Positions 26,828 through 35,963 of a stretch of 64,000 nt of DNA are shown here, in pieces. Each line of letters opens with the position of its first letter. Position 1 is the first letter of the stretch. The translations under genes and the position numbers were made by a program. Under the pieces are notes generated by a model, which was not told the origin of the DNA, ran no database searches, and saw only the letters and a list, made by a program, of their open reading frames with translations. The stretch comes from Ferruginibacter sp. (GTDB taxonomy: Bacteria; Bacteroidota; Bacteroidia; Chitinophagales; Chitinophagaceae): positions 110,767-174,766 of the forward strand of contig JAURKC010000030.1 of assembly GCA_030831945.1 (NCBI GenBank), in the 5' to 3' direction.

Positions 26828-27934
26828 ATGAAGATTTTTTCCCTTTTTATTCTGTTAATACCCTCTTGGTTGATTGCTCAAAGTCAGACAATCAAAAAGT
26901 CAACTTCAACTGGAAAAGTATCGCCAGCAACGAACAAGCCTATCACCAAAAAAAATGTAGATGGATTTAGTATTTCAGGGTTAATAAAAGGTTTTCCTGA
27001 TGGCACTAATGTTTCCTTGTTGAATGGCCAAACGGGTGCTCCAGAATCAGAGACAACCCTTACTAATAATACTTTTTCATTTAAGGGTAAATTGGTTACT
27101 CCTGATTTTAAAATTATACTCTTTGATAAAAAGCCTCCTTATATTACTTTGTTTTTGGATAATAGCAATGTACAAATAAGGGGAGTAAAAGATTCTTTGG
27201 AAATAGCCGTGGTTACTGGATCTTCTTCTCATAATGATTTTATAAAACTCAATCAATTGTTGGCACCCTATGAAAAATTATTTTCTTCTAATAATTTAAA
27301 TAATGTACAAGAGGTAGCGAGTGCAATGGCAGCGATAGAAAATTTCGTTAAAAGGGAGAGTGGTTCTTTTGTAGCACCCTTAGCCGTTATTAGATCTAGT
27401 CAATTAAGTCCTGAAATAGGTAAAACTGAAGAATTATTTAACCAGTTATCTACTGAAGTTAAGAATACGCCGATGGGTAATTATGTTGCTCAACAAATAG
27501 TCGAATCTAAAAGAAATGCCGTTGGTACTGTTTTAACTGATTTTACACAAGCAGATACTTCTGATAAACCTGTCCGCCTCTCTTCTTATAGAGGTAAGTA
27601 TGTGTTGGTTGATTTTTGGGCAAGTTGGTGCGGCCCTTGTAGACAAGAGAATCCAAATGTGGTGGCCAATTACAATCGATTTAAAAGTAAAAATTTCACC
27701 GTATTGGGGGTTTCTTTAGATAAAACTAAATCTGCTTGGTTGGAAGCAATTGCGGCGGATGGTCTTATCTGGGGGCATGTAAGTGATTTGCAGGGATGGA
27801 AAAATTCGGTTGCTCAGTTATACCAGATAAATAGTATTCCACAGAATTTTTTGATAGGACCTGATGGAAAAATTATAGCTAAAAATTTAAGGGGGCCAGC
27901 GCTAGAGAGTAAGCTGGAGTCAATTTTAAAATAA
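26828..27934 (+). CDS. TlpA-like thioredoxin-fold protein with DUF4369-type N-domain
   Basis: A 368-residue exported protein: signal peptide about 1-17, a DUF4369-like beta domain (about 45-140) and a helical linker. The C-terminal AhpC/TSA thioredoxin domain has the redox motif CGPC at 268-271 in FWASWCGPCRQE. In Bacteroidota such proteins act as periplasmic disulfide reductases or in stress responses. It starts 46 bases after trpA on the same strand; whether it is truly part of the trp transcript is unknown. A hairpin terminator follows. Confidence 0.85.
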   Translation: MKIFSLFILLIPSWLIAQSQTIKKSTSTGKVSPATNKPITKKNVDGFSISGLIKGFPDGTNVSLLNGQTGAPESETTLTNNTFSFKGKLVTPDFKIILFDKKPPYITLFLDNSNVQIRGVKDSLEIAVVTGSSSHNDFIKLNQLLAPYEKLFSSNNLNNVQEVASAMAAIENFVKRESGSFVAPLAVIRSSQLSPEIGKTEELFNQLSTEVKNTPMGNYVAQQIVESKRNAVGTVLTDFTQADTSDKPVRLSSYRGKYVLVDFWASWCGPCRQENPNVVANYNRFKSKNFTVLGVSLDKTKSAWLEAIAADGLIWGHVSDLQGWKNSVAQLYQINSIPQNFLIGPDGKIIAKNLRGPALESKLESILK

Positions 27935-27958
27935 TCAATTTACTATTTTATAGTCTGC

Positions 27959-27995
27959 CAACAAGATGATAGTTTAAAAAGCTATCATCTTGTTG
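27959..27995. terminator. Hairpin between convergent tlpA-like and methylmalonyl-CoA mutase genes
   Basis: A 14-bp perfect stem (CAACAAGATGATAG at 27959-27972 with its complement at 27982-27995) around a nine-base loop. It could terminate both convergent transcripts, although the flanking T-runs are weak. Confidence 0.7.
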
Positions 27996-28002
27996 TTTAT
28001 AG

Positions 28003-29556
28003 CTATTTATATTCTCCAAAAACTTTTCTTAGTTCATCTGAAATTTCACCGAGGGTGCAATAATTTTCTACTGCATCTAGTACAAAGGGCATTAGGTTAC
28101 TATTTCCTCTAGCAGCCTCATTAATTTTATCCAAGCAGTCTTGTACTTTTGTGTTGTCTCTTCTAGATTTTAATGCGTTGAGTTGATCTATTTGAATCTG
28201 ACGGATACTATCATTGATTTTAAAACCAAAAGGAGCAGTGCTTTTTTCGTTTTGAAATTTATTGACACCCACTATAATTTTTTCACCGCTTTCAATTTGT
28301 CGCTGGTATTCGTAGGCGCTTTTAGCAATTTCATCTTGCAGGTATCCTTGTTCTATAGCCGCTACACTTCCTCCCATCGCATCAATTTTCTTGATAATTT
28401 CCCATGCTTTCGTTTCTATTTCATTGGTCAGACTTTCAATAAAAAAACTACCAGCTAAGGGGTCTACCGTATCAGGAACTCCACTTTCGTAGGCAACAAT
28501 TTGTTGTGTACCTAAAGCAATAGCAGCTGCTTCTTCACTCGGTAAATTAAGCGCTTCATCATAACTGTTAGTATGAAGGCTTTGAGTACCACCTAACACA
28601 GCTGAAAGGCTTTGAAGTGCAACACGCGTAATATTATTGAATGGTTGTTGAGCAGTGAGCGTAGCACCTCCCGTTTGTGTATGAAAGCGAAGCATCATTG
28701 CTTTAGGGTCAGTTGCACCTAGACCTTTCATGATAATAGCCCACATTTTCCTTGCCGCTCTAAATTTAGATACCTCTTCGAATAGATTATTGTGGGCATT
28801 AAAAAAGAAGGAGAGTCGTTTGCCTAGCGTATTGATAGCTATTCCTTTTTCTAAAGCTGCCTTTACATAAGCTTTTCCATTACTTAAAGTGAATGCAATT
28901 TCCTGGATGGCAGTACTACCTGCTTCTCGGATATGATATCCAGAAATTGAAATAGTATTCCATTTTGGAATTTCTTTTTCACACCACTCAAATATATCTG
29001 TGGTGATTCTCATGGAGGGCTGGGGAGGGTAAATATAGGTTCCTCTTGCTGCGTATTCTTTTAAAATGTCATTTTGAATGGTACCAGAGATTTTATTTAA
29101 ATCTGCCCCTTGTTTTTTTGCTAACGCAATATAAAATGCAAGCAAAATAAAACCAGTAGCATTGATGGTCATCGAAGTAGTAATTTCTTCTAATTTTATT
29201 CCCTTGAATAAAACTTCCATGTCTTCAAGAGAATCTATTGCAACCCCCACTTTACCTACTTCACCTTCTGAAAGTTCATGGTCACTGTCGAATCCTATTT
29301 GAGTAGGTAAATCAAAAGCTATACTTAGTCCATTAACACCTCTTGATAATAAATAATGATAGCGTAGGTTACTCTCTTGTGCAGTACTAAATCCAGCATA
29401 TTGCCGCATGGTCCATAATTTACCACGATACATATCAGCTTGTATGCCTCTGGTGAAGGGGAATTTACCTGGTAATTCATCAGGGGGTAAGCCTAGATCA
29501 AGGTTAGTATATACCTCCTTTATTTCAATGCCGTCATCGGTATACTTTTTTTTCAT
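28003..29556 (-). CDS. Methylmalonyl-CoA mutase, catalytic subunit without B12 domain
   Basis: A 517-residue substrate-binding TIM-barrel chain of the acyl-CoA mutase family. Residues that mark methylmalonyl-CoA, not isobutyryl-CoA, specificity are kept: Tyr53 in [10 protein letters not shown], Arg171 in [11 protein letters not shown] and His208 in SGYHIREAG (equivalent to Tyr89, Arg207 and His244 in the well-studied Propionibacterium enzyme). The chain ends before the usual cobalamin-binding domain, so a separate B12-binding subunit is required; none is in this window. It follows a small membrane-anchored protein gene by 29 bases in the same direction. Confidence 0.87.
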   Translation of the reverse strand: MKKKYTDDGIEIKEVYTNLDLGLPPDELPGKFPFTRGIQADMYRGKLWTMRQYAGFSTAQESNLRYHYLLSRGVNGLSIAFDLPTQIGFDSDHELSEGEVGKVGVAIDSLEDMEVLFKGIKLEEITTSMTINATGFILLAFYIALAKKQGADLNKISGTIQNDILKEYAARGTYIYPPQPSMRITTDIFEWCEKEIPKWNTISISGYHIREAGSTAIQEIAFTLSNGKAYVKAALEKGIAINTLGKRLSFFFNAHNNLFEEVSKFRAARKMWAIIMKGLGATDPKAMMLRFHTQTGGATLTAQQPFNNITRVALQSLSAVLGGTQSLHTNSYDEALNLPSEEAAAIALGTQQIVAYESGVPDTVDPLAGSFFIESLTNEIETKAWEIIKKIDAMGGSVAAIEQGYLQDEIAKSAYEYQRQIESGEKIIVGVNKFQNEKSTAPFGFKINDSIRQIQIDQLNALKSRRDNTKVQDCLDKINEAARGNSNLMPFVLDAVENYCTLGEISDELRKVFGEYK

Positions 29557-29585
29557 AAAGGCAATTAAGGCATTCGATTTAAAAA

Positions 29586-30104
29586 TTATAATAATTTTTT
29601 CACTTCAAATTGAATAGCATCCAATACTAATTGACTTAATTCAGCATTGTCATTAGAACAATATTCCATAATAATTTTACTCAATTCTATTGCATTTGCT
29701 TGGGGAGCTAATGTACTTGCCAAATGATTGATGATGAAAATATTTTGTTCTTTTAAATTCGTGATCGCTTTCCAAACCTCCGTATTGATATAAATCTGTT
29801 GAGTGGTATTATGTTCAAATTCATTGCGAATAGTTTCTATAAGTCCTGCTTGTAATTCAGCAACGGTTAGAATGTTGGTATGCATTCTGGTGATAAGGTT
29901 TTTTAAAGAAATTCTGTCGGTAAGTAGGGCAAGTCTTTCATAGGCTTGCAGCATCAAAGGTCCGTTGACTATTTTTACCGGCTGTTTTTGAGCGATTTCT
30001 CTTCTTACCGAGCGGAGTTCAGTCAGTAGATAAAAAAGTAACCCAAAGATGAGTACGATGGCTATTCCTTGTATTTCTATGGTTCCAACTTCAAATAGTA
30101 GCAT
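29586..30104 (-). CDS. Conserved membrane-anchored protein of unknown function
   Basis: A 172-residue protein with one N-terminal membrane segment (about 9-29) followed by a charged, helix-rich cytoplasmic domain. I do not recognise it beyond a Bacteroidota-type conserved hypothetical. Its -7 box is perfect and lies close to the start, giving a leader of a few bases. It is upstream of the methylmalonyl-CoA mutase gene on the same strand with 29 bases between, so a shared transcript is likely; nothing links it biochemically to the mutase. Confidence 0.7.
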   Translation of the reverse strand: MLLFEVGTIEIQGIAIVLIFGLLFYLLTELRSVRREIAQKQPVKIVNGPLMLQAYERLALLTDRISLKNLITRMHTNILTVAELQAGLIETIRNEFEHNTTQQIYINTEVWKAITNLKEQNIFIINHLASTLAPQANAIELSKIIMEYCSNDNAELSQLVLDAIQFEVKKLL

Positions 30105-30113
30105 GTTTTTTTA

Positions 30114-30121
30114 CAAAAATA
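30114..30121 (-). promoter_or_regulatory. -7 box (TATTTTTG) for the 30104-28003 operon
   Basis: Perfect TAnnTTTG on the minus strand, ending ten bases before the ATG; predicted leader of about four to six bases. Confidence 0.6.
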
Positions 30122-30217
30122 CAACAATAAGGTACTCATATTTTCCTTCTTTCGAAAAAATAGGATATCTACATCATTTAAAAAAAATGATACCTTTACA
30201 TAAATAAAGTCAAATTT

Positions 30218-30562
30218 ATGGAAACAATGATAGCAGCTCCCGTTAGTCTAACACAGGGTGCAGTGGAAGAAGTTAAACGCTTGATGAATGAAATTGATTT
30301 TGATAAACGAAATGTTTTGCGTGTAGGCGTTAAAGGGGGAGGTTGCAGTGGCATGACTTATGTGTTGGGATTTGATATGCCTACTGAAAAAGATGACCAT
30401 TTTGAAATTAATGCTATTCCATGTGTTATGGATCGCTCTCATGGAATCTATTTAATGGGAATGGAAGTGGATTGGCAGGGTGGATTAAATTCTCGTGGAT
30501 TTACCTTTAAAAACCCCAACGCGAGTAATACTTGCGGTTGCGGCACTTCATTTGCAGTTTAA
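30218..30562 (+). CDS. IscA/ErpA-type iron-sulfur cluster carrier
   Basis: A 114-residue A-type carrier that receives and delivers Fe-S clusters. The three cluster-binding cysteines are present: Cys43 in KGGGCSGMTY and Cys106 and Cys108 in NTCGCGTSF. The length is typical of the HesB/IscA/SufA family. It is a single-gene unit, with a one-mismatch -7 box (TACCTTTA, 30191-30198) upstream and a perfect palindromic terminator downstream that it shares with the convergent secDF gene. Confidence 0.93.
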   Translation: METMIAAPVSLTQGAVEEVKRLMNEIDFDKRNVLRVGVKGGGCSGMTYVLGFDMPTEKDDHFEINAIPCVMDRSHGIYLMGMEVDWQGGLNSRGFTFKNPNASNTCGCGTSFAV

Positions 30563-30608
30563 TAATTTATAAAGTCTTAGGGGCAACCTTTCAATGGGTT
30601 GTTATTTT

Positions 30609-30651
30609 CCCAATAAAAATGCCTGTTCAGTGAACAGGCATTTTTATTGGG
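30609..30651. terminator. Perfect 43-base palindromic terminator between convergent genes
   Basis: Arms 30609-30629 and 30631-30651 are exact reverse complements, with a single central base. Each strand ends its stem with an A/T-rich stretch, so it should terminate both the Fe-S carrier transcript and the secDF transcript. Confidence 0.85.
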
Positions 30652-30667
30652 AACTATATAATTTAAA

Positions 30668-33637
30668 CTAAGCTTTTTTTGCTGTAGGTTTATCGCTACT
30701 AATTATTTCTGCTTCTCCCAAGGCCTTGTCTTTTGCAAAGTCTACCAATATTGGAGCCGCTACAAAAATAGATGAGTAAGTACCGGTGACTACTCCAATC
30801 AACATGGCGAATGCAAAACCTCTAGTAACCTCTCCACCAAAGATGAATAAGATTAAAAGGGTTAAGAATACCGTTAGTGAAGTCATTACCGTACGACTAA
30901 GTGTATCATTAATAGCACGATTAATAATATCTCCCTTATCACTTGCCTTAGAGCCTTTACTATATTCACGGATTCTATCAAACACGATCACGGTATCGTT
31001 CATACTAAATCCAATAACCGTTAAAATAGCCGCGATAAAATGCTGATCAATTTCTAATGGGAATGGAACGATATTTTTAAAGAATGAAAATACCGCTAAC
31101 ATTACCAATACATCATGTAATAAAGCTACAATTGTTCCAAAAGAATATCTCCAGTCACGGAAACGGACAAAGATGTAGATGAAAATAGCTAATAGTCCAA
31201 ATATAATAGCCTTGATAGCACCTGCTTTTAGATCAGCAGAAATGGTTGGCTGAATAGTTTGTGAACTTTGAATACTGTTTTTAGAGAAGTTCTCATAACT
31301 GATATTAGGAAGCACTTTCTTTAGACCTTCATATAACTTGATTTGAACAGCCTCATCTGCATTGTCTTGTCCAATTAAATAAGAAGTGGTAATGTTTAAA
31401 TGTTTATTATCACCTACTGTTTTAATGATAGGAAAATCACCTTGCAAAGACTTTCTAAGATCATCTTGAACAGATTCATTGGATACAGATTGAGGGAATT
31501 CAATCGTATAACTACGACCACCTTTAAATTCTACTCCATAATGGAAACTGTTAAAATAAGAACCAACACCTAATAAAAGTACAATAATTGAAATACCATA
31601 AGCTACTTTTCTGTACTCAATAAATTTGAATTTAGCATGTTTAAATACCCTCTTAGATAAACCAGTAAAGTAATTAAAGTGACGTTTTTTATTGGTCCAG
31701 AAATCAGTGATTAATCTGGATACTAAAATTCCGCAGAATAATGAAAGAAGGATACCAATGATTTGAGTAGTTGCAAAACCCAATACAGGGCCTAATCCAA
31801 AATAAGCAAGGATAATGGCGGTTAATAGGGTAGTAACGTGCGCATCAATAACGGGAGCGAGTGAACGCTTATAACCGTCGTTAACAGCTTGTTCGTAAGA
31901 TTTTCCTTTGGTAAGTTCCTCTTTGATTCTTTCAAAAATAATTACGTTGGTATCTACTGCCATACCAATGGTTAAAACTAAACCAGCAATACCTGCAGCG
32001 GTTAGGGTAAATCCCATAGCGCTCAACACGCCTATTGTAAATAATAAGTTTAAGATTAGAGAGATATTGGCAACCCAGCCACCACTATTGTAGTAAACTA
32101 GCATCAAACCAAAAATTACTAGAAAGGCAATGCCAAAAGCCATGATACCACCACTTACAGCAGCTTTACCAAGGGTAGGGCCTACAATTTGTTCAGCAAC
32201 AATTTTTGCTGGAGCATTGGTTTTACCAGATTTTAAAATATTGGCAAGATCTTGTGCTTCTTCAGTTGTAAAGCTTCCAGAAATTTCAGAACTACCACCT
32301 TCGATAGGACCATTTACATTAGGGGCAGAATAAACAATATCATCCAAAACGATTGCGATTGGACGGTTGGTATTATCTGTGGTTAGTCTAGCCCATGTTT
32401 TAGCACCAACCGCTGTCATTTGCATTTTAATTGAAGGGCGACCTCTGTCATCAAAACCTTGGCTTGATTCTTCAACACCTTCTCCTTCAAGTTTTGCTTT
32501 GTCAGTTCCAGGAACAGTTTTAATAGCATATAAAGGGTAATAACGAAGACCACTTTTTTCAGCTTTTTCTTCTACACCCAAAAGGAATTTAACATCAGCA
32601 GGTAAACTGTTTTTAACAATTTCTAAATTCATGTAGGAATTAAAAACACCGGTATCTTTCAATGCAATACTTCCAATAGCTGAACTATAAACAGGTCTTC
32701 CAGTTTTTGGATCCTGTTGTCCGTCAATTGGGTTGATCACTTTAAAAAAGGCGTTTTGATTAGCTGCTTTTTTTACAGAGTCTACAATATTTTTGTTAGA
32801 AGTATCTGAAGCATTTACTCCGCTTAAATAATCACTTACGGCTTTATCAGCATTTTGAAGTGAAGTAGCCAATTCACTGATATTATAGACTTCCCAGAAT
32901 TGAAGATTGGCACTTGCTTGAAGCAATTTTCTAACTCTTTCTTTATCTGTAATGCCTGCTAGCTCTACGTTTATAATACCTCTGTTTTCATCGAGATTGA
33001 TTGTAGGACTAGCCAAACCAAATTTATCAATTCTCTTTAATAAGATTTTATAAGTTTCTTGAATAGCCCCTTTAGCGGTTATTCTAATCTGGTCAACAAC
33101 TTTGTCATCACTATCCGTTATTTTAACTTGCTTACCAGCACCTGCAAATAATGAAGTAAGTTTTGCTCCTGGATTTTGTTCTTTATAAGCAGAAGTAAAT
33201 AGGGTAATATAATCGGTATTACTACTTATTTTTTGAGCATTAGCTGTTTGAATCGCTTTTAAAAGTGCAGGATCTTTAGGGTTGTTACTCATTGATTTCA
33301 ATAAGCCCTCCAAACTAACGTCCATGGTTACACTCATTCCACCCTGCAAATCAAGACCAAGTTTTAATTCGTTTTCTTTACACTTTTGGTAAGTGGAACC
33401 CACTATTGGGTAGATGCTTTTATCTCTTGTACTATCCAATAGACGCTGCATCCTACTTTTAACAAGTAAGTCTTTATCCTCACCCTTTGCATCAGGGAAT
33501 TGTGATTTTACAATTCTTTCAGCCTGTACTTTTATCTTTCCTTCGTAATTTTGTATCACCCATGTGTAGGATAGTTCCCAAAGGGAGATAAAAACTAGTG
33601 CAATGGCGAAAAACCAAACTAAGCCTTTCAATTTCAT
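30668..33637 (-). CDS. secDF: Fused protein translocase SecDF
   Basis: A 989-residue fusion of SecD and SecF. It uses the proton-motive force to pull proteins released from SecYEG. The order seen is: TM1 at about 7-28, the long periplasmic P1 region with the conserved ELAGITDKERVRKLL stretch, the five-TM SecD core with FGLMLVYYN and GMAVDTNVIIFERIKEE, then a SecF-type periplasmic domain (GVEFKGGR) and the second five-TM core with MNDTVIVFDRIRE. Fusion is usual in Bacteroidota. A perfect -7 box (TATCTTTG, 33684-33691) lies upstream with a leader of about 40 bases. Confidence 0.94.
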   Translation of the reverse strand: MKLKGLVWFFAIALVFISLWELSYTWVIQNYEGKIKVQAERIVKSQFPDAKGEDKDLLVKSRMQRLLDSTRDKSIYPIVGSTYQKCKENELKLGLDLQGGMSVTMDVSLEGLLKSMSNNPKDPALLKAIQTANAQKISSNTDYITLFTSAYKEQNPGAKLTSLFAGAGKQVKITDSDDKVVDQIRITAKGAIQETYKILLKRIDKFGLASPTINLDENRGIINVELAGITDKERVRKLLQASANLQFWEVYNISELATSLQNADKAVSDYLSGVNASDTSNKNIVDSVKKAANQNAFFKVINPIDGQQDPKTGRPVYSSAIGSIALKDTGVFNSYMNLEIVKNSLPADVKFLLGVEEKAEKSGLRYYPLYAIKTVPGTDKAKLEGEGVEESSQGFDDRGRPSIKMQMTAVGAKTWARLTTDNTNRPIAIVLDDIVYSAPNVNGPIEGGSSEISGSFTTEEAQDLANILKSGKTNAPAKIVAEQIVGPTLGKAAVSGGIMAFGIAFLVIFGLMLVYYNSGGWVANISLILNLLFTIGVLSAMGFTLTAAGIAGLVLTIGMAVDTNVIIFERIKEELTKGKSYEQAVNDGYKRSLAPVIDAHVTTLLTAIILAYFGLGPVLGFATTQIIGILLSLFCGILVSRLITDFWTNKKRHFNYFTGLSKRVFKHAKFKFIEYRKVAYGISIIVLLLGVGSYFNSFHYGVEFKGGRSYTIEFPQSVSNESVQDDLRKSLQGDFPIIKTVGDNKHLNITTSYLIGQDNADEAVQIKLYEGLKKVLPNISYENFSKNSIQSSQTIQPTISADLKAGAIKAIIFGLLAIFIYIFVRFRDWRYSFGTIVALLHDVLVMLAVFSFFKNIVPFPLEIDQHFIAAILTVIGFSMNDTVIVFDRIREYSKGSKASDKGDIINRAINDTLSRTVMTSLTVFLTLLILFIFGGEVTRGFAFAMLIGVVTGTYSSIFVAAPILVDFAKDKALGEAEIISSDKPTAKKA

Positions 33638-33683
33638 AATCTGTTACTTTTAATAGCTAAAATGTTAATTTTTTAGAAGTCCG

Positions 33684-33691
33684 CAAAGATA
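33684..33691 (-). promoter_or_regulatory. -7 box of secDF (TATCTTTG)
   Basis: Perfect TAnnTTTG on the minus strand; the transcript would start about 40 bases before the ATG at 33637. Confidence 0.6.
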
Positions 33692-33763
33692 GGGGAAAAA
33701 CTCTTTGAAGTAGTTGGCTGGTTATTTTAGATTTTTAATGAATTTTACACTCAAATACTTACT

Positions 33764-35095
33764 ATGGGACTAAATAAACCCCTCCTTGTCTTTTTACTTT
33801 CTGGCACTTTGTTGGTAGTTTCTTGCTCAGTAACTAAGAATACACCTCCTCCAGTGGTTGAAAAACCTACCGTTTTAGCCCCAAAAGTCGTTGTAAAGGA
33901 GGTGGTTAGAAAGGATACCTTTTTTGAAAATCTGCTAAGCCAGTACCCACAATTATTTGATCAGGTACTTAAAAATCGAGAGAATTGGAACGTTCAAATC
34001 ATTTATACCGCTATTGATAGATCGGATAATGGAATTCCTGTGCTTACTAATCATAGTTTTAACCTGAATTCTGACAGGTATTTTTATCCAGCTTCTACTG
34101 TAAAGCTACCTATTTCATTATTAGCCTTGCAGAAGCTGAACGAACTGAAAATAAATGGACTGGATAAAAATACCACCATGCTAACAGATCAGGCCTATAG
34201 CGGCCAAACCCCTGTTTATAATGACCCTACCACAAGGGATGGAAAACCGAGTATTGCACAATATATTAAAAAAATTCTTATTGTAAGTGATAATGACGCT
34301 TACAATCGATTATATGAATTTTTAGGGCAAGATTATATTAATGAGCAGCTGCAGAAGAAAGGGTATGGTTCTACTCAGATTTTCCATCGTCTGGGCGTTT
34401 CTCTTTCTGCTGATCAAAATAGGCATACCAATCCTATCAAATTTTTATCACCGCAGGGTAGTAGTCTATATAATCAACCGATGCAGTCAGCACTTCGTAA
34501 ATATCCAGTTCGTAAGGATTCTATTGGCAAAGCATTTTATAGTGGAGGTAAATTAGTGAATCAGCCAATGGATTTCTCTACAAAAAATAAGATTGGCTTA
34601 GAGGATTTGCATACTATTTTAATTGGATTGGTTTTTCCGAACAGTGTAAGTCTAGCACAGCGTTTTAATATTAACGCAGATGACAGAACTTTTATGTTGA
34701 AAAATATGAGTCAATTGCCAACAGAAAGTATATTTCCTTCCTATTCGGCAGATACTGCAACCTATTGGCCTGCTTATGGTAAATTTTTATTATTGGGTTC
34801 TCAAAAAGGGTTGATACCAAAAAATATAAGAATTTTCAATAAGGAAGGAGATGCATATGGTCAATTGACTGACGTAGCTTATATCGTAGATTTTAAAAAA
34901 AAGATAGAATTCTTTTTATCTGCAACTATTTATTGTAATAAAGACGGTATTCTAAATGATGATATTTATGATTACGAAACCATCGGATTTCCTTTTTTGA
35001 AAAATCTAGGTCAGTTAATTTATGGGCTTGAAACCAAACGCCCAAGAAAGATCATACCTGATTTATCTCCCTTTATTTTTGAATATGATAAATAA
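33764..35095 (+). CDS. Class A beta-lactamase-fold lipoprotein
   Basis: A 443-residue lipoprotein (signal ending VVSC, lipid Cys21) with a Pro-rich linker and a serine hydrolase domain of the class A beta-lactamase/transpeptidase superfamily. The SxxK nucleophile motif is Ser111-Lys114 (PASTVKLP) and the SDN motif is at 175-177; spacing between them is close to class A enzymes. The third KTG box is not canonical, with KEG as the nearest match (FNKEGDAYG). The domain also carries insertions, so antibiotic hydrolysis is unproven; a peptidoglycan or other peptidase/esterase role is as likely. Confidence 0.75.
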   Translation: MGLNKPLLVFLLSGTLLVVSCSVTKNTPPPVVEKPTVLAPKVVVKEVVRKDTFFENLLSQYPQLFDQVLKNRENWNVQIIYTAIDRSDNGIPVLTNHSFNLNSDRYFYPASTVKLPISLLALQKLNELKINGLDKNTTMLTDQAYSGQTPVYNDPTTRDGKPSIAQYIKKILIVSDNDAYNRLYEFLGQDYINEQLQKKGYGSTQIFHRLGVSLSADQNRHTNPIKFLSPQGSSLYNQPMQSALRKYPVRKDSIGKAFYSGGKLVNQPMDFSTKNKIGLEDLHTILIGLVFPNSVSLAQRFNINADDRTFMLKNMSQLPTESIFPSYSADTATYWPAYGKFLLLGSQKGLIPKNIRIFNKEGDAYGQLTDVAYIVDFKKKIEFFLSATIYCNKDGILNDDIYDYETIGFPFLKNLGQLIYGLETKRPRKIIPDLSPFIFEYDK

Positions 35096-35204
35096 GATGG
35101 ATGTTTATCAATCCGTTTTTTTTTAGGTCGCTATTTCTAATTTTATTTTCAAGTCAAATATTGTTTGTAATAAAAATCAATGCTATTAGGAGTGATTTTA
35201 AAAT

Positions 35205-35957
35205 TTACAGCAATGCATTCCACAAAAAACGGGTTGCAACACTTTTTTCATCTTTGTAATATTCTACCCACTCTTTTATTCGGTCTGTGAGTAGATTTTT
35301 AAATTCTTTGTTTGGAAATGATTTTTTTGTTGATGCAGGTTTTATAGCAGTCTCATTCACATCATTAATCATAACTTTAGTAGCAATCCAGGAAGTAAAT
35401 AAACGAGGAATGGTCATTCCCAGGATCATACCAGGCAAGCCATTGATACTGCAGGGGCCGCCACTGATCATTATCTCATCTGTGTAAAAGGCAAATACAT
35501 ATACACTGTCAAATATTTTGCCAACCGCTTTACGGCAATTAAATCCTGCAATCACCCTGCGTTCGTTGGTTATTTTCCATTCAATAGATGGCAGACTGTC
35601 TTTTATATAAAAGGGAGAGCCCATGACACCCTTTTTCATTTCAAATATATTGTTGGTGTAGTTTGTATACCATTCATTTTCTTCCTCCTCTCTTTTCATA
35701 TGTTCTGGGAGCTTAATCTTTTCATCTAAATGATTAAACTTATAAATGCTCTTATTATTGGAGAAGGTAAAATTGAAATAGGAGATTTTAAAAGGGGGTA
35801 AATTTTCTTTCATCATTTCATCCCACATATTGTTTCCCATGTCCTTGAGGATGCTTTTTTTAACCTCAAATTCTACGGTTGCTTTGTTAATAAACTGTTG
35901 TGCCCTAAGTGTTTGAAATGATACTATAAATAAAAGGACTATAATCGTTGCTTTCAT
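35205..35957 (-). CDS. GLPGLI family protein
   Basis: A 250-residue exported protein (signal peptide about 1-19) with the family-defining motif in the stretch GGPCSINGLPGMILGM. Members are Bacteroidota-specific, of unknown function, and often sit beside outer-membrane barrel genes; here it starts six bases after the barrel gene's stop, so the two form a tight unit. Confidence 0.85.
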   Translation of the reverse strand: MKATIIVLLFIVSFQTLRAQQFINKATVEFEVKKSILKDMGNNMWDEMMKENLPPFKISYFNFTFSNNKSIYKFNHLDEKIKLPEHMKREEEENEWYTNYTNNIFEMKKGVMGSPFYIKDSLPSIEWKITNERRVIAGFNCRKAVGKIFDSVYVFAFYTDEIMISGGPCSINGLPGMILGMTIPRLFTSWIATKVMINDVNETAIKPASTKKSFPNKEFKNLLTDRIKEWVEYYKDEKSVATRFLWNALL

Positions 35958-35963
35958 TATTTA

